64,000 nt of DNA from positions 744,001 to 808,000 of the forward strand of contig CADCXC010000010.1 of assembly GCA_902806595.1 (NCBI GenBank), in the 5' to 3' direction. This DNA is from Pyrenopolyporus hunteri. Lineage: Eukaryota > Ascomycota > Sordariomycetes > Xylariales > Hypoxylaceae. Shown here piece by piece: positions 1 through 11,399 of the stretch (positions within the stretch are counted from its first letter, which is position 1; each line of letters opens with the position of its first letter). Made by a program: the position numbers and the translations under genes. The notes beneath the pieces were generated by a model. It did no database searches. It was not told the DNA's origin and worked only from the letters and a program-made list of their open reading frames with translations.

Positions 1-3000
1 TGTTCGCTTAAGTTTCTCGAGGGCCGCTCGAGTTTAGCAGGATGGAGTATCGTGATACATCACGTCGTATGGTAGGAAGGGGAGGCAGGTAGGTAAGGCA
101 GCAACAGCCTTGGCCGCCCCGCGGGCGTAAGCAACGGAGGAGCCCAAAGGTGGGAGGGACGGGGGGGCAGATAGGGAAGACGAGATGCCACGGCATCGGC
201 ACAGGGTAGGTCGCTCTTCCAGGGACGTCGGTAGGTAGAAGTAGGTTCTGACGTTCCCGGTCAGCGTCCCATAATAGCAGTCAATGATCAGCGTCACGTC
301 AGAGAGTACCGGCCACAATTGGTCGGCCGACCTGTGTACGGTCCATATAATAGTTATGCTTAGACGATTCCGTTACACATCTTCAAGTGAGACCTGCCTT
401 GGGTTAAGCCAAAAGGGGGGGGCCAAAGGAGGAGTGCGGAAGTGTATTCCGTGGGAATAGCTGAGCTGTAGCTTCGAACGAACCAACGCGGTTTCCATAG
501 GTAGCCTCCTTCTCCTCCCTTGATCGGCGCGAATGGTCCTCGGTGGGCATCTAAATGTTAGAGTCACCGGTGTTTCATAGAGAACAGAGCTATGTTGCAC
601 CGGGAGACCGAGCACGAGTCTAAAAGCTCACGTTCCGGCGGCTGTCCATGGAGAACCCTTGTAACAGCGTAACGCCCACATGCCAACCATTCAAGCCTCA
701 AACAAACAGCAGAAGCGTTGGGTAGGACCCGACGTGACGGTGCTATCGAGGCTGCTGGTACGACGTCTTCTTAGGCTATGGATGCCGTGTGCCTAGCCTC
801 TCAAAGGTGACGATAGGCGTCTAGGTGTGCTCGACGTGGTTGACACGGATATAGGGGCCACGCAAGAGGCTTACTTGTGTATCCTTCAATATATCGACAG
901 TACCTTCTACTGGCTTATACGGTGCTGACAAAGATTGTGTTTACGGCCACGAGGGAGGTCTGGCGTTCGCAAAAATTGAACCGGAGAGATCCGCCTTCTA
1001 AATATCAAGTTCGGTAAGAGGGAACGCTGATAATCTATAAATTTTATGCGGCAAAGAAGGGCAGTCGTCTCTCGGGGGAAAAGACGGTGCGGCAAGAGCC
1101 GGAAAGGGCAAGCTGAGTATGTGATCGTTCGGGGTTTGTTTTTCACCAGCTCAGTTCGCTGTCCTGGTCACGTCTCCATTGGTGCAGCAGGTGACTACCT
1201 ATCAACATGCGAGATCGCCGCTGGCCAATGGCGTGGTGACAGATGATTCGAGCGCCCAACGTACACGAATAGCTGAGCTGCTGGTTTACCTACTATGGGG
1301 AGCTGCACTCTAGACATTTTATCCCAGGTCCAAATACTATGACATGTCAGGAGCGAGAGCCGAGATTTCGAGCTCGACCAGTGTTGATCGGGTTTTATTC
1401 CGATAGACTGGATCTCTGAATTATCCACGGGTCTAGTTTGCAGAGTGATCCGAGGAGAGAGCCTCTTCGCCAGGAAACTTCCAGCGAGACCCACGCTGAG
1501 CCGGATATTGAGGCAATTCCGTCGAATGGCTCTCATTGCGGGGGAACCAAAAATATTTAAGGCAATCGAGCCCAGGAACGCTCGTCAATCTCGTTCAATT
1601 AGGTCACCAAGCTCCCGGTATAGTATGATAATGCTACTAGACGTACCGATAGGTGCCAGAAGGGGACGGGACAATGGATAGTCGTAGGCGAAACCGGCCA
1701 GGAACAGCGAAAAGCTCCTACAGCGGCCTCGGTCCCCCATGCAGAACTCTTGATTGGCATTAACACCGGGAAGAATAGGTAATAAATTTTTTTTTTCCCT
1801 CGCGGTTCCCCGGTACTGGTGCGGAGGTAACTCTGCCAAGAGTTCCAACATACCCAGCTTGCTGTCCCCACGAAGGGACGTGATTGCGAATGGTTTTACC
1901 CTATCAGATCGCGCCTAAACCAAGCTCGGGGGTTCGGTGAGGGGATGCCGAAGAACCCTCCGTCCAGTCACCTTCTACCGACCTTCCAGAAGCGGCGGAG
2001 ATAGTATATAAATGTGGTAACGTACCAAGAAGGCGACGTAGCCATGCAGAAACTGTGACCGAAGGGGGTGCCAGGGCTGAGGACGAGAGATATGGCTTCT
2101 GCGCATTTCGAGTTGTGCAGATCGAAGGCGCCGAGTTCTACCTTCGGCAATATGGACCAGACGGTAAAGGAGGGGGAACACCGCAGAAAAGGGGGGAATT
2201 GGACCGTGTCTGACCGAAAAGGGATCACCAACCTAGCCCAGCCACCGAGAAGGGTGCGGGAAAGGTGAGGAGGAGGAGGAGGAGGAGGAGGAAGAGGAAC
2301 GCCTCCCCCTAAATGCGGATCGGTATGAGGGTAACACAAAATCTTCGTTCAGCCGTGAGCCGGACAAGATTGGATAGACATGGATACCTAGGTAGTCGAG
2401 GCGAGATAGAAGATTGGTCACGGGGATTCGAGCCCGTCGTCGTAGATCGGAAATCAGCCATCAGATGACAAACAATTGCATAAAGCTCATATCGGCTGAA
2501 CAAATCAGTCAACCCGGGGTGGACAGAGTGCATGGGCTGATCCATGGCATCGCGTCGTAGACCGAGTGAAGGATGCATATTCGCCTGTGACGGATTTGCA
2601 TTTCGCAGCATCGGATGAGGGCGGCAGACGGCCGCACAAACAATAAAGTTTTTTTTTTTTTCCTTTGAAAGAAATGAAATAAATAAATAGAAAATGGTAA
2701 TAGTAATAATAATAATAATAGAAAGGGGAGCGGGACGAGGGGCCAGCCCGCGGCGGGAAGGACGTGGGCGTAGCAGTATAGTAGCAGCAAGTAACAAAGC
2801 AATAACAGCAAACTGGAAGTGGAGGAATGTCCGGGGCCAATTTTGTGGTAAGTGGTAAATGGTAAATAGGTAGGTCAGGTATAGATGAGGCAAGGTCATC
2901 ATCTACATACCTAACCCGGTAAATTCATCTTTTTTTTTCTCTCCCTTACCCTCGCCCTCTCCCTCTTCATCTCTCACTTTCTCTCATTTTTTTTCTTTTT

Positions 3001-3689
3001 TTTTTCTTTATTTCCTTCTTTTATTTCTTCTCACATCATTCCTCGTGCATCCGGCTGGCCATGTCGGTAGGTAGCAGGTTTAATGTGTGGCCTCACAGCG
3101 CAGACGTGTCTGATCTTGTGTCGCCTCGCATCGCCTCGCCTCTTGACCGAAGAGCCTACGGTCGACGGGCTGGGGGGTGTGCGTTGTGTGGGCACTCGGA
3201 GTGTCACGTCTGTCTGGGCTGTATGTCTGCGACTTGTCTGCGCTGGCGCTTGCGGTGATTGGTGGACCGAGGCACTCATTGGCGGGCGGCTTGGGAGATG
3301 GATAGGGAATGGACTACCACGTGTTTACCTGAGATCCGCCGTAGCCACGGCCAAAATCAGATTGAAACGATACATGAGAGAGCAACCTTCTCTCGTCCCC
3401 TTCAGTCGCAGTTGGGCGCACCCCCATGTATTTTTTTTATTCCTCTTTATTATCGGCCGATATACGTAGGGTACCAGTTGGTAATTTGCTGTATAGACCG
3501 TAACGTGATAAAAATAAGTTGACCTTGGTAAGCAGTAATTTCGGAGAATGAGACATAACGGCCCTTTTTCCTTTTTACTTACTCTCGCGATGATGAAGAA
3601 AAAAAAGAAATGGGAAGAGGACGGTCCAAGGCGGAGATAGACCAGACACTAGGTACTGACTAGCACCAGAGCTAAGAGGCATATAGCAA
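1..3689. other. Intergenic, no gene recognised; several simple repeats
   Basis: All reading frames are short, overlap on both strands and resemble no family I know. Simple repeats are present: a GGA/GAG run near 2266-2298, an ATA/ATT run near 2698-2720, and a polypyrimidine tract near 2928-3032. A hairpin resembling a tRNA T-arm lies at 2417-2436, but no cloverleaf could be built around it. Only a few TACCTA-type motifs occur (for example near 90 and 230). Confidence 0.6.
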
Positions 3690-4720
3690 ACAAAATACAT
3701 GCATGAATGTATTTAGGTCGATACAATACATCAATACATACCTACATACATGTATGTAGATAGATGCTGACCGGCCCCGCCCTTTTTGGAGTGGTACTAT
3801 GCGGAATGATCAATTCGAAGTATTCCCCCCTCAAGTCTAGGGAGCAGAGATACCTTAGGCGATGTATCTACATGGGCGGAGGTACATGTATCACGATATG
3901 TAAGTACATGGATATGTACCTACATGCCACATGTAGGTGAAGAGATGGGAAAAATGAGCTCGGCCCCGCACTCTTCGAAATCTTTACATAGCACAAGTAC
4001 CTAACAGCAGCAGCAGATCGGGCCCTGATTGGACCCTTGTATTATAGTGCCTCGGAAGCCGCACACGATCCTCGTCATTCTATAGAGGAAGGAAGACTGG
4101 AAAGATTAAGAAAGAATGGAACTCGTTCTTCGTCGGGCTAACTTGCTACCACCTTTGGGTTAGGTAGGTACCACCTATGCTGCTAGGTACTGCTGCTTCT
4201 GTTTCTGCTACCGCCGCTACTGCTACCACCTACCTACATTACACACATACATCAATACCTTACCTAGTACCTGCCTTACCTGCCTTACCTACCTGAATAC
4301 ATACCTACCTACTTACTTACATGTTGTATTTCATGTATTGTACAAACGTTGGACAGATACATGTACATCTTCTCCTTCCTTTGTGTCGTAGCCCAGTCGC
4401 ATAATCAGCGTGCCATCCGTACGTCCACAGGGCCAATACAATACCTCGATACCTTACAGATCCCATACCATAGCACTATACATGCCTCACTTCGTACACC
4501 TTACCTACGTCTAGTGGATCAGGCTGCGCTTGCGCCTGGGGAGCTACGTCCGCTTAGATCTACGGTACTAGCTACGGTACCAGCAACGGTACCAGCTGTA
4601 CCCGTCCCCCCCCCCGTCGCTACTTGCCCGTACCTAAGGTAGGTAGGTATTATACCCATTTACCATTTACCTCTGCATACCTACCTATTTACCTATACCT
4701 AGGTACCGCATAACACATCC
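3690..4720. repeat. TACATA/TACCTA-rich low-complexity block
   Basis: About 1 kb dominated by short units such as TACATA, TACATG, TACCTA and ACCTACCT with their complements, for instance near 3700-3770, 3890-3940, 4140-4330 and 4620-4710. No coding potential is seen. It lies directly upstream of the Q-rich pseudo-caspase gene, so it probably includes that gene's upstream region. The units are the same as those forming palindromes elsewhere in the window. Confidence 0.6.
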
Positions 4721-4932
4721 CGTACATATCCTTACATATTTCTTTCTTCACTTCGCGGCAATTTCTGTTATCACCCTCGTTTCGTTCTCCACCTCGGTGC
4801 CAGCATCGTCGAATTTTGCGTGCTTGCGGTGCGTGTCTTTGTGTGTTGTGTATAGCGCTCGTCAACGGGCCATCTTCGTCGCCCTTCATTATGAGGTAGC
4901 CGTGCTATCGCTGTGCGAGCGCCCAGAACGAC

Positions 4933-6897
4933 ATGCATCCTGCACCCAGTCTGTCGGAGTCGTTTCCTAAAGACAGCAAAAGTGAGGACAGAGGTCAACA
5001 CGTCTCCCATCAGCACGAGCAGCAGCAACCGCAGCAGCAGCAGCAACAACAACAGCCGCAGCCGCAGCAACAGTCCGGTGGACATCTTCACCAACCCGCT
5101 CAGCAGCCGCCGCCACCGCCGCCGCAACAGCAGATCCAACCCCACCAGGGAACACACCCCGAACACGTGCGGCATGAGAGTCATCCGGCGTCGCCCGGCC
5201 AGTCGGCGGCGCCCATCAGGAAGGACACAGGTTCTTCTACCTCGACAGTGGCCACAGACGCAACGGCCATTTCTAATTCTTCGGCTGACACCAACTCGAC
5301 AGCCTATAGCGTAGAATCGTCACAGTCCATCTTCTCGGTCAAGGATGGATCCGAGATCTCTCACAACCGCCGCTCTAGTCGTAGGCGGACTGGGCCTTTG
5401 TCCGCCCAGCAGCGGGAGAAAGCCGCGCTGATTCGGAAACTGGGTGCGTGCGCCGATTGTAGGAGGCGGAGGGTTGCGGTGAGTCTCATATTACCATCTA
5501 CCACCTCGAATTCTGGTCGCCGACGTTATGCTCACATAATTGCCTTCTCAAGTGCCACCCCAACCATCATAATATGACGTGGGAGGACGCCATGCGCAAG
5601 TATCGCTCGTCTAGCCCTCTGCAGGATCTGGCGCCCCTGGCCGGTCGTCCGATCAGCCCCGCGCCCAACCATGCGGCTCGTGCCAGGCATCACTTCACCC
5701 AAGATCCCCAGGAGATGGAGATTGACTCCACCCCCGCCACTCCTAATCACGTCCATAGCACACCGGGCCGTCCGCCGCTCAGCGACGCGAGGATCCGGAC
5801 GCCTCTTCCTTCGGGCCCCCGGCTCGAGAAGCCTATCTCTACGTCCCCTCTGGCGGCGGCGCCGAACCACTTTACGCCCCTGCCGAGCATTGATTCGATC
5901 AAGGTAGACCTAGAAAACGCCGCCTCGAGGATTCTCGCCTCGCCTCATCGCAATCGCTACAGCAGCGTCTGCGCTCTCCTAATCTACTGGCAGGACGACG
6001 AGCATCCCGGAGTGACAGCTGCGGTGGAAGAGCTGGCCGGAGTCTTCGATAAGTATTATCGCTACGCGTTCGAGATCCTCAAGATTCCGTCGTCCGCGTC
6101 AGACGGCTGCACCAACTCCTGGAGATGGCTCTCGCGAATAATCAACGAATTTACAGACAAGAGTGACAACCGAGACGTCCTGAAACTCGTGTACTACAAC
6201 GGCTACAGCTACCTAGATGAGCATAGGGAGATGGTCCTAGCGAGGCGAGTTGCTCAGGCGTCCGATTAGCAGTTTTTCGGCAATGTTTCTAACCCAAGAT
6301 AGTTCCCGGGATCGTGCGAAGGCCTCGACCATTCGATGGAGCGGTATCCAACAGATTCTGGAGGAGGCCCGCTCGGACACTCTTATCGTCATGGACGCCG
6401 CGTACTTTCCGTCTTCGAAGATGGTTCGGCAGAAGGGGGTGTTGGAGCTCATCGCGGCCTCCTCTTCGGAGGACTACTTCGACGTCCTGGACCGAAATAG
6501 CTTCACGAGGGCGCTATCCGACCAGCTCCGAACACGGGCCAACCAACGCTTTCCGAATCCACTGTCGGCAGCCGAGCTGCACTCGAGACTCCTATCCGTG
6601 TATCCCAAGATCATCCAAGACAAGCACCCGGAGAAGGGGGTGGTGATAGGGTTTCCCTCGCCACTACATATCCAGATTTCTGGTAACTCGAGGTTACCTT
6701 CGATAACGTTATCTCCGCCGCAACCACCCCGGACGCTGTATAGCCCCGAGAACCACCACGGCCCTCAATTAACATTTTCGATGCGGCTGACCGAAGAGGC
6801 CTTCAATATTGAAAGCTGGGCCGAATGGCTTCGCCTGATGCCGGATGGGATCAAAGACGTCAAAGTCGAAGGTCCATACACTACTACGTTTAGGTGA
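4933..6897 (+). CDS. Q-rich protein with half zinc-cluster motif and inactive caspase-like (C14-type) domain
   Basis: Three exons, 4933-5478, 5553-6244 and 6303-6897, give 610 residues. Residues 20-70 are rich in Gln, His and Pro. Residues 173-183 read C-X2-C-X6-C in a basic context, like the first half of a Zn2Cys6 cluster, followed by HPNHH. From about 310 the protein follows the fungal caspase-like fold: a YYNGY stretch (396-400) stands where the family has GH, then IRWSGIQQIL (423-432) and MDAAYFP (443-449) where active members have a D-x-C core. Both catalytic positions (His to Tyr400, Cys to Ala446) are therefore lost. Intron 1 (74 nt) splits the Cys motif before its third Cys. Intron 2 (58 nt) is GC-AG with a CTAAC branch site. 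I infer a non-catalytic signalling or scaffold role; the substrate and location are unknown. The domain call is from recognition, not a search. Confidence 0.75.
5015..5078 (+). repeat. CAG/CAA triplet tract encoding polyglutamine
   Basis: Mixed CAG, CAA and CCG codons inside exon 1 of the pseudo-caspase gene encode a Gln-rich run with scattered Pro. Interruption by CAA and CCG makes it less prone to slippage than a pure repeat, but it is a likely site of length variation between strains. Confidence 0.8.
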
Positions 6898-7889
6898 CGT
6901 CCCGTCTCCGACCCGACATATTTGTTTTGTCTTCTTTGTTTAATGCGTCTGTTTTAACGTCAACCTGCTACGAGACCATGATAAGCGACACGCTTGGAAG
7001 GGGGCGGACGAACGAGACGTCTTGTTCGTCACGTTTTTGGTGGATGTTGGTCATTTATCGTCACGTTGCAGCTACGGAGCGGCTCCTCTGCTTTTCTATG
7101 TCTCACGAAAGATAACCGGCGATTAGAGACGCGGACAATGATTTTTTTTTTCTTGCATACAATATACCATACCCACCAACCTTCAAGTCTTGATTTTATT
7201 ACGGCGTACGGGGAGAGGGGGCAGTGGCCACGGGTACGCCTTGTGTTCCGGATAGATTTCGGCTTTCTGGCATGCCGCAGCATCGCAAGAGACGACGAGC
7301 CGCGGTTGGGTGATGAGAATACTATTCCCAGCAAATCATCGAAGATACTACAAATAAAAAAAAATTCAAGCACACCAGTATGTGTCTGTCCGCGCGGGAG
7401 CTCAGGTTCTGCCAATTAGCGTAGCATATAACGTAGAGGGGCACATAATGTATTCCATTAGGGTGTCAGAACGGAGGAAGACTCGTGCAAAATCAGTGGT
7501 TACAATGGTATTACGAAATACCAATAAAAGGAGAGTATACTTATAAATACAAAATACACGCCAGATACTCTCATCACCCCTATAGTGCTTATACCTCGCT
7601 CTAACCTTGGGGTTGTCCAGTCCCCTTTTAGTGTGAATTAGCAACGGCACACTTTTGATTCTCCCAACACGTATACATCCAGTATACGACCTCTCCTCAA
7701 CGCCATCATACCTCTCATAACATAACAGACCCTTACTTCAATTTTATAAAATGTCCCTTTCCACCCGCCATCACAAACCCCAACACTCCTAGCAGCTCCT
7801 TGCAATTTTGGTAAAGATACATCAACCAACCAACCAACCATCTAAGCCCTTCCTCTCCCACCCTCCCCCGTCCCCTTAGGAAAAAAAAT
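6898..7889. other. Intergenic between convergent genes
   Basis: Lies between the 3' ends of the pseudo-caspase gene (+) and the luciferase-like gene (-), so it should hold both 3' UTRs. Frames of up to about 140 codons on both strands show no family resemblance. No repeat or RNA gene is seen. Confidence 0.55.
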
Positions 7890-8843
7890 TCACTCCGGAA
7901 CAACAACCTCGACCCCCGCCCCATCCGCGACATACCTCGCGCCCGCAAGCACAACCTCCCTCCAAAGCGCAAACTCCTCCTCGTTCCTCGGCGCGTAAAT
8001 CAGGACGTACCCCCAGGGCACCATGCCGAGCCTCGCGCCGCCGACCCCGCTCAACCGATGGCGCTCCGCCCACCCCGCGGCGATCAGGGCGGCGGCGTCC
8101 CGGGGGCTCAGCGTGACGTGGGTGCTGCCCTCGGCGTGCACGTGCGCGAACTCGCCGCCCGACCCGCGGCCCAGGCGCGTCCGGAGCTCCGCCAGCGCGG
8201 CCCGCCTGCGCCTCTGGTCGTCGGTCGGCGGCGCCGTCGAGTACGACTCGGGCAGGGAGGGCAGGCGCAGCCACAGGGCCTCGTGCGGCGGGCCCTCGAG
8301 CCCGCTGGTGCGGAGCTCGAAGAGCGGCGGGTTGGCGCCGGCCAGGGCCCGCAGGAACGCGTTCTGCGCCGCGATGGTGTCGGGCGCGCCGGCGTCCGAG
8401 GTCTGCCGCTGCGGCGCGACGAAGGACGGGACGGTCGGGCGGTCGCCGGCGCGGGGGCGGAGGTTCGCGATTTCCTTATTTTCTCCTTCCCCCTCCCCAC
8501 TTTCCTCCGCGGCGGAGAATAGCCCCGGAGGCAGGTACGACCGCGACCCGGGCTCCCCGTAGAGCGCGGCGAGGTCCTCGAGACGCTTGTACGACCGCGG
8601 GAGCGGGGAGCGGACGTCCGAGCGCGCGACGAGGTGCATGCTCGACTGCGCGAGCCATCCGAGGAAGTTATACGGCACGCCGCCTTGGCCGAGGGCGAGC
8701 CACTGCTGGTAGCATGAGTAGGCGTACCTGAGGAGCGGGGCGGCGGCGACGGCGGCCCCGGTGGCGAGCAGGAGGGGTTTCCGGTGCGTCCGGAAGACCT
8801 CCGGGTTCACGAGGGCGGCGTACTTCTTTTGGAGGAGGCTCAT
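7890..8843 (-). CDS. Luciferase-like (DUF5519) domain protein with N-terminal membrane segment
   Basis: Single exon, 317 residues. A hydrophobic Ala/Leu segment at about 22-42 is a probable membrane anchor. The C-terminal third carries the features of the fungal luciferase-domain/DUF5519 family: HVHAEGSTHVTLSPRDAAAL, then an AGWAERHRL block and a WGYVLIYAPRNEEE block near the end. The biochemical role of the family in fungi is not established, so the name implies no light emission. A disordered Glu/Gly/Pro-rich linker lies at about 105-150. The coding sequence is much richer in GC than its flanks (runs of GCG, GGC and CCG codons). The start has a plain ATG in ACAATGAGC context with no better upstream choice. 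Confidence 0.8.
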   Translation of the reverse strand: MSLLQKKYAALVNPEVFRTHRKPLLLATGAAVAAAPLLRYAYSCYQQWLALGQGGVPYNFLGWLAQSSMHLVARSDVRSPLPRSYKRLEDLAALYGEPGSRSYLPPGLFSAAEESGEGEGENKEIANLRPRAGDRPTVPSFVAPQRQTSDAGAPDTIAAQNAFLRALAGANPPLFELRTSGLEGPPHEALWLRLPSLPESYSTAPPTDDQRRRRAALAELRTRLGRGSGGEFAHVHAEGSTHVTLSPRDAAALIAAGWAERHRLSGVGGARLGMVPWGYVLIYAPRNEEEFALWREVVLAGARYVADGAGVEVVVPE

Positions 8844-9845
8844 TGTAGCTAGCTTACGTACGTCCGCTAGGGATTAGGCAGGGTTGGGTGAAATTGTGTA
8901 AAATCGAGCGAGATTGGGCAAGGTTGGGTATATTTTAATGAGATAAGAAGTTGGTCTAGTGGGAGCGTCTTATCTAGGATAGGTTTCAACCATTGGATGT
9001 GAATTGGTTCGCTGACGACGGAGATTGGTGAAGAAAGGCAACTGTTGTCCGAGGCCGTTGGAGGAAATCCGGTAGCGTACTGTGTGAGTGAGAGCGTATA
9101 AGCGGAACTTACTTTTAGTCGATGTAACCCTCCTGTCGAATTTTGTTGTCTAATCAATCACCTATAATTCCTAGAGGGGGCTAGGAGAATCAAAAGACGA
9201 CCAACGGTGTTACCGGTGGCCTATACCTTTATTTATTCAGGTGTTCTTACGTTTTCCTACCGAGGCTGTCACCTCTCCCGGCGGACGGCGGACACAGGTG
9301 GTGTGATGTCAGGCGAGGACGAAGGAATCTAGGATTACGATAGGGACTAACCAATGGATGTCAATGTCGACGTCAGGGGTTCCGCCGGAACGAGTGACAG
9401 GGACAGCGAAGCGAACCCCGCGAAATCGATCTTAGGTGCGGGTGAATAACCCTGAACGAATTCCGTGTTATGTCAGACGGGGCAAATTAGCGAAAAGGCG
9501 AAAAGCCGAATGCGAAGGAGGATTTACCTTTCTAAGTGCGAAAAGCCTCGTGGATAATCCTACATAAGATAGGATTTACCCGAGTTGAAGATAGGATCGG
9601 ATCCGGCCTCACTAAATTCACGGCGAAACCGGGCGTATATACCCAAGATTTGTATCATTTGTCCGTTCACCCATTCCAATCCCAATAAGAGCTCTCACTA
9701 CTATGACCAATTCCCAATGCCACAGATTCACATCGTTCCACATTATATGTACCATGAAATATGGCCAATTATACGCAGAAAATTGCGCAATAGACATCAC
9801 CTCTAGCCATGTTGCAAAATGGCCAAGCAGCATGAATCAAATCCG
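8844..9845. other. Intergenic, nothing recognised
   Basis: Contains the upstream region of the luciferase-like gene and the 3' flank of the aspartic protease gene, both on the minus strand. Short tandem-like AATTGGGTAAGGTTGGGT variants occur near 8880-8935. No coding or RNA feature is supported. Confidence 0.5.
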
Positions 9846-11399
9846 TCATAGGGGTTTGTTGGCAAACCCAAGCTCATTATTCCCACCATGAAAGACCACA
9901 AACTGCGCCTTCAGAAAGATATCACCGTAGATAGAGAGCCCGAAATTCGCCGGCGAGGCCTGAATCCCGCCATAGCAAGTTGTCGCATCCTCGAACGTGT
10001 CGCCATCTACGGGTGCGAAGTTGATAAAATCCCCGGGGATTACCGCCTGGTGACCCCCGATCATTGCTGTATAGTCGGGTAAGGTGGCAGAACACGGGAA
10101 GATATACCCTCCGGCTCCTCTCACATCATTGACGGCCCCTTGCACCTGTGAATAGTACGCGTCTGCGATCTCCTGCGGGAGAAGCAACAGAGTAGTTCCC
10201 GTATCTGCAATTGCCTGGTGCGCCGCAGAAACGAATCCCGAGTTGGCAACCGAGAAGCCCTCCGAGGTAAACTGCCAGAACCCGGAGGACGAATTTACCG
10301 GCACAAATGTGATTTGACCGGTATACTCCGTGTTATCAATGAAGCCGAAGTTATAATTGCCCGCTGGGACATATCAGCATACCGCCTATATGAGAATATG
10401 AGTCAGGTTCTGCTTACGCTCAGCTTTCTTCAGATTAGCAGTGAATAAAGGAGAAGCCAGATCTGGCGCCGCGTTCTCGAAGAACGTCTTTTGTTGATTG
10501 GGCTGAACCGTGTTTATAGAACCAAAGGCCAGCCCGAGAAGCCCATCGGTATCAGGTCGTTGCGTAAACGACACCGAGACATTCCGAGCAGACTCTACTG
10601 CTTGATTTTCAACCGTGACTCCGCCAACCGAAACCGTATCCAAATACACATTACCATTAGAGCTGCTACCATCACCGTAGCTAATGGCCCACGTTTCCCC
10701 TGTTAGTAACCGAGCTGTCGAGCTGCGGTCGATATCCCACTATAGACTAGATTAGCAACCGCCGATCTAAAACAGTCACGACACCACTTGGCTAAATCCC
10801 CAAAACTTGATTCGCACCCTGAAGTCGACTGAGGGAGGGTTAATGACTACAAAATACGTACGGCGTCCTGGCCCATGACTTGAATATTCGGCGTCTCGGA
10901 ACTGAAAACCCACAGATCGGACGAACCAGTATCGAAATCCAAGTTCAAAGTCTGCGGTGGCGTTCCAATCTCAACTGGACATAGATATTCCGAATCGAAC
11001 ATCTGCGGAATTGCCGCCACCTCACCTAGAGACCTGTAAGCCAGGGCGACAGAAATACGGCAATAAGATAAACACACCTTGGGGGTCGGCGGCGGTATCG
11101 TTTCCAGCTCCACTATTCCCCAGCAGACCCAGTTCCTTCAGAATCTCCTCTATAGTAGAGAGCAAATCGTCAGGAATCGCAGCGCCGTATTTCGAATACG
11201 CCCGGGCAATGGCCATGGCACCCCTCCCCTTGCGCTGGCCGTAGAATTTCTTATTCGGGACCTGATTGATCTTGAACGTCATCCCGCCGAGGGTCGTGAT
11301 CTCGAGCGTCCTGCGCTTCTGCACAGGACCAGCCGATGCCAAGCCATGGCAGCAGAGAACATACGCCGCAACAACAGCGGCGGTACTCGCGGCCTTCAT
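9846..11399 (-). CDS. Secreted pepsin-type aspartic protease (family A1)
   Basis: Four exons on the minus strand: 11399-11078, 11025-10862, 10739-10418 and 10363-9846, joined in frame to 441 residues. The start is MKAASTAAVV, which opens a signal peptide ending near residue 22; an upstream in-frame ATG would spoil it. A propeptide follows (to about 108). The mature enzyme has both catalytic motifs, DTGSSD with Asp139 and DTGTTL with Asp323, plus the flap YGDGSS and GFIDN and the C-terminal IYGDIFLKA block, all in normal A1 order. Introns are 52, 122 and 54 nt. This is an aspergillopepsin/penicillopepsin-like endopeptidase acting at acid pH outside the cell. An unusual Cys123 sits just before the first active-site strand, where the family usually has a small residue. 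Specificity cannot be read from sequence. Confidence 0.92.

Noticed and set aside
2399..2520. tRNA-like fold on the minus strand (T-arm hairpin ACGGG/CCCGT, D-arm GTTC/GAGC)
   Set aside because: Total length near 98 nt and no credible anticodon arm, and the acceptor stem has two mismatches in seven.
2309..2902. Minus-strand open frame of 197 codons with Tyr/Ile-rich low-complexity stretch
   Set aside because: It arises from the ATA/ATT repeat and has no recognisable domain, start context or family.
8023..8562. Long plus-strand frames opposite the luciferase-like gene
   Set aside because: Shadows of a very GC-rich coding region; only the minus-strand frame shows a family.
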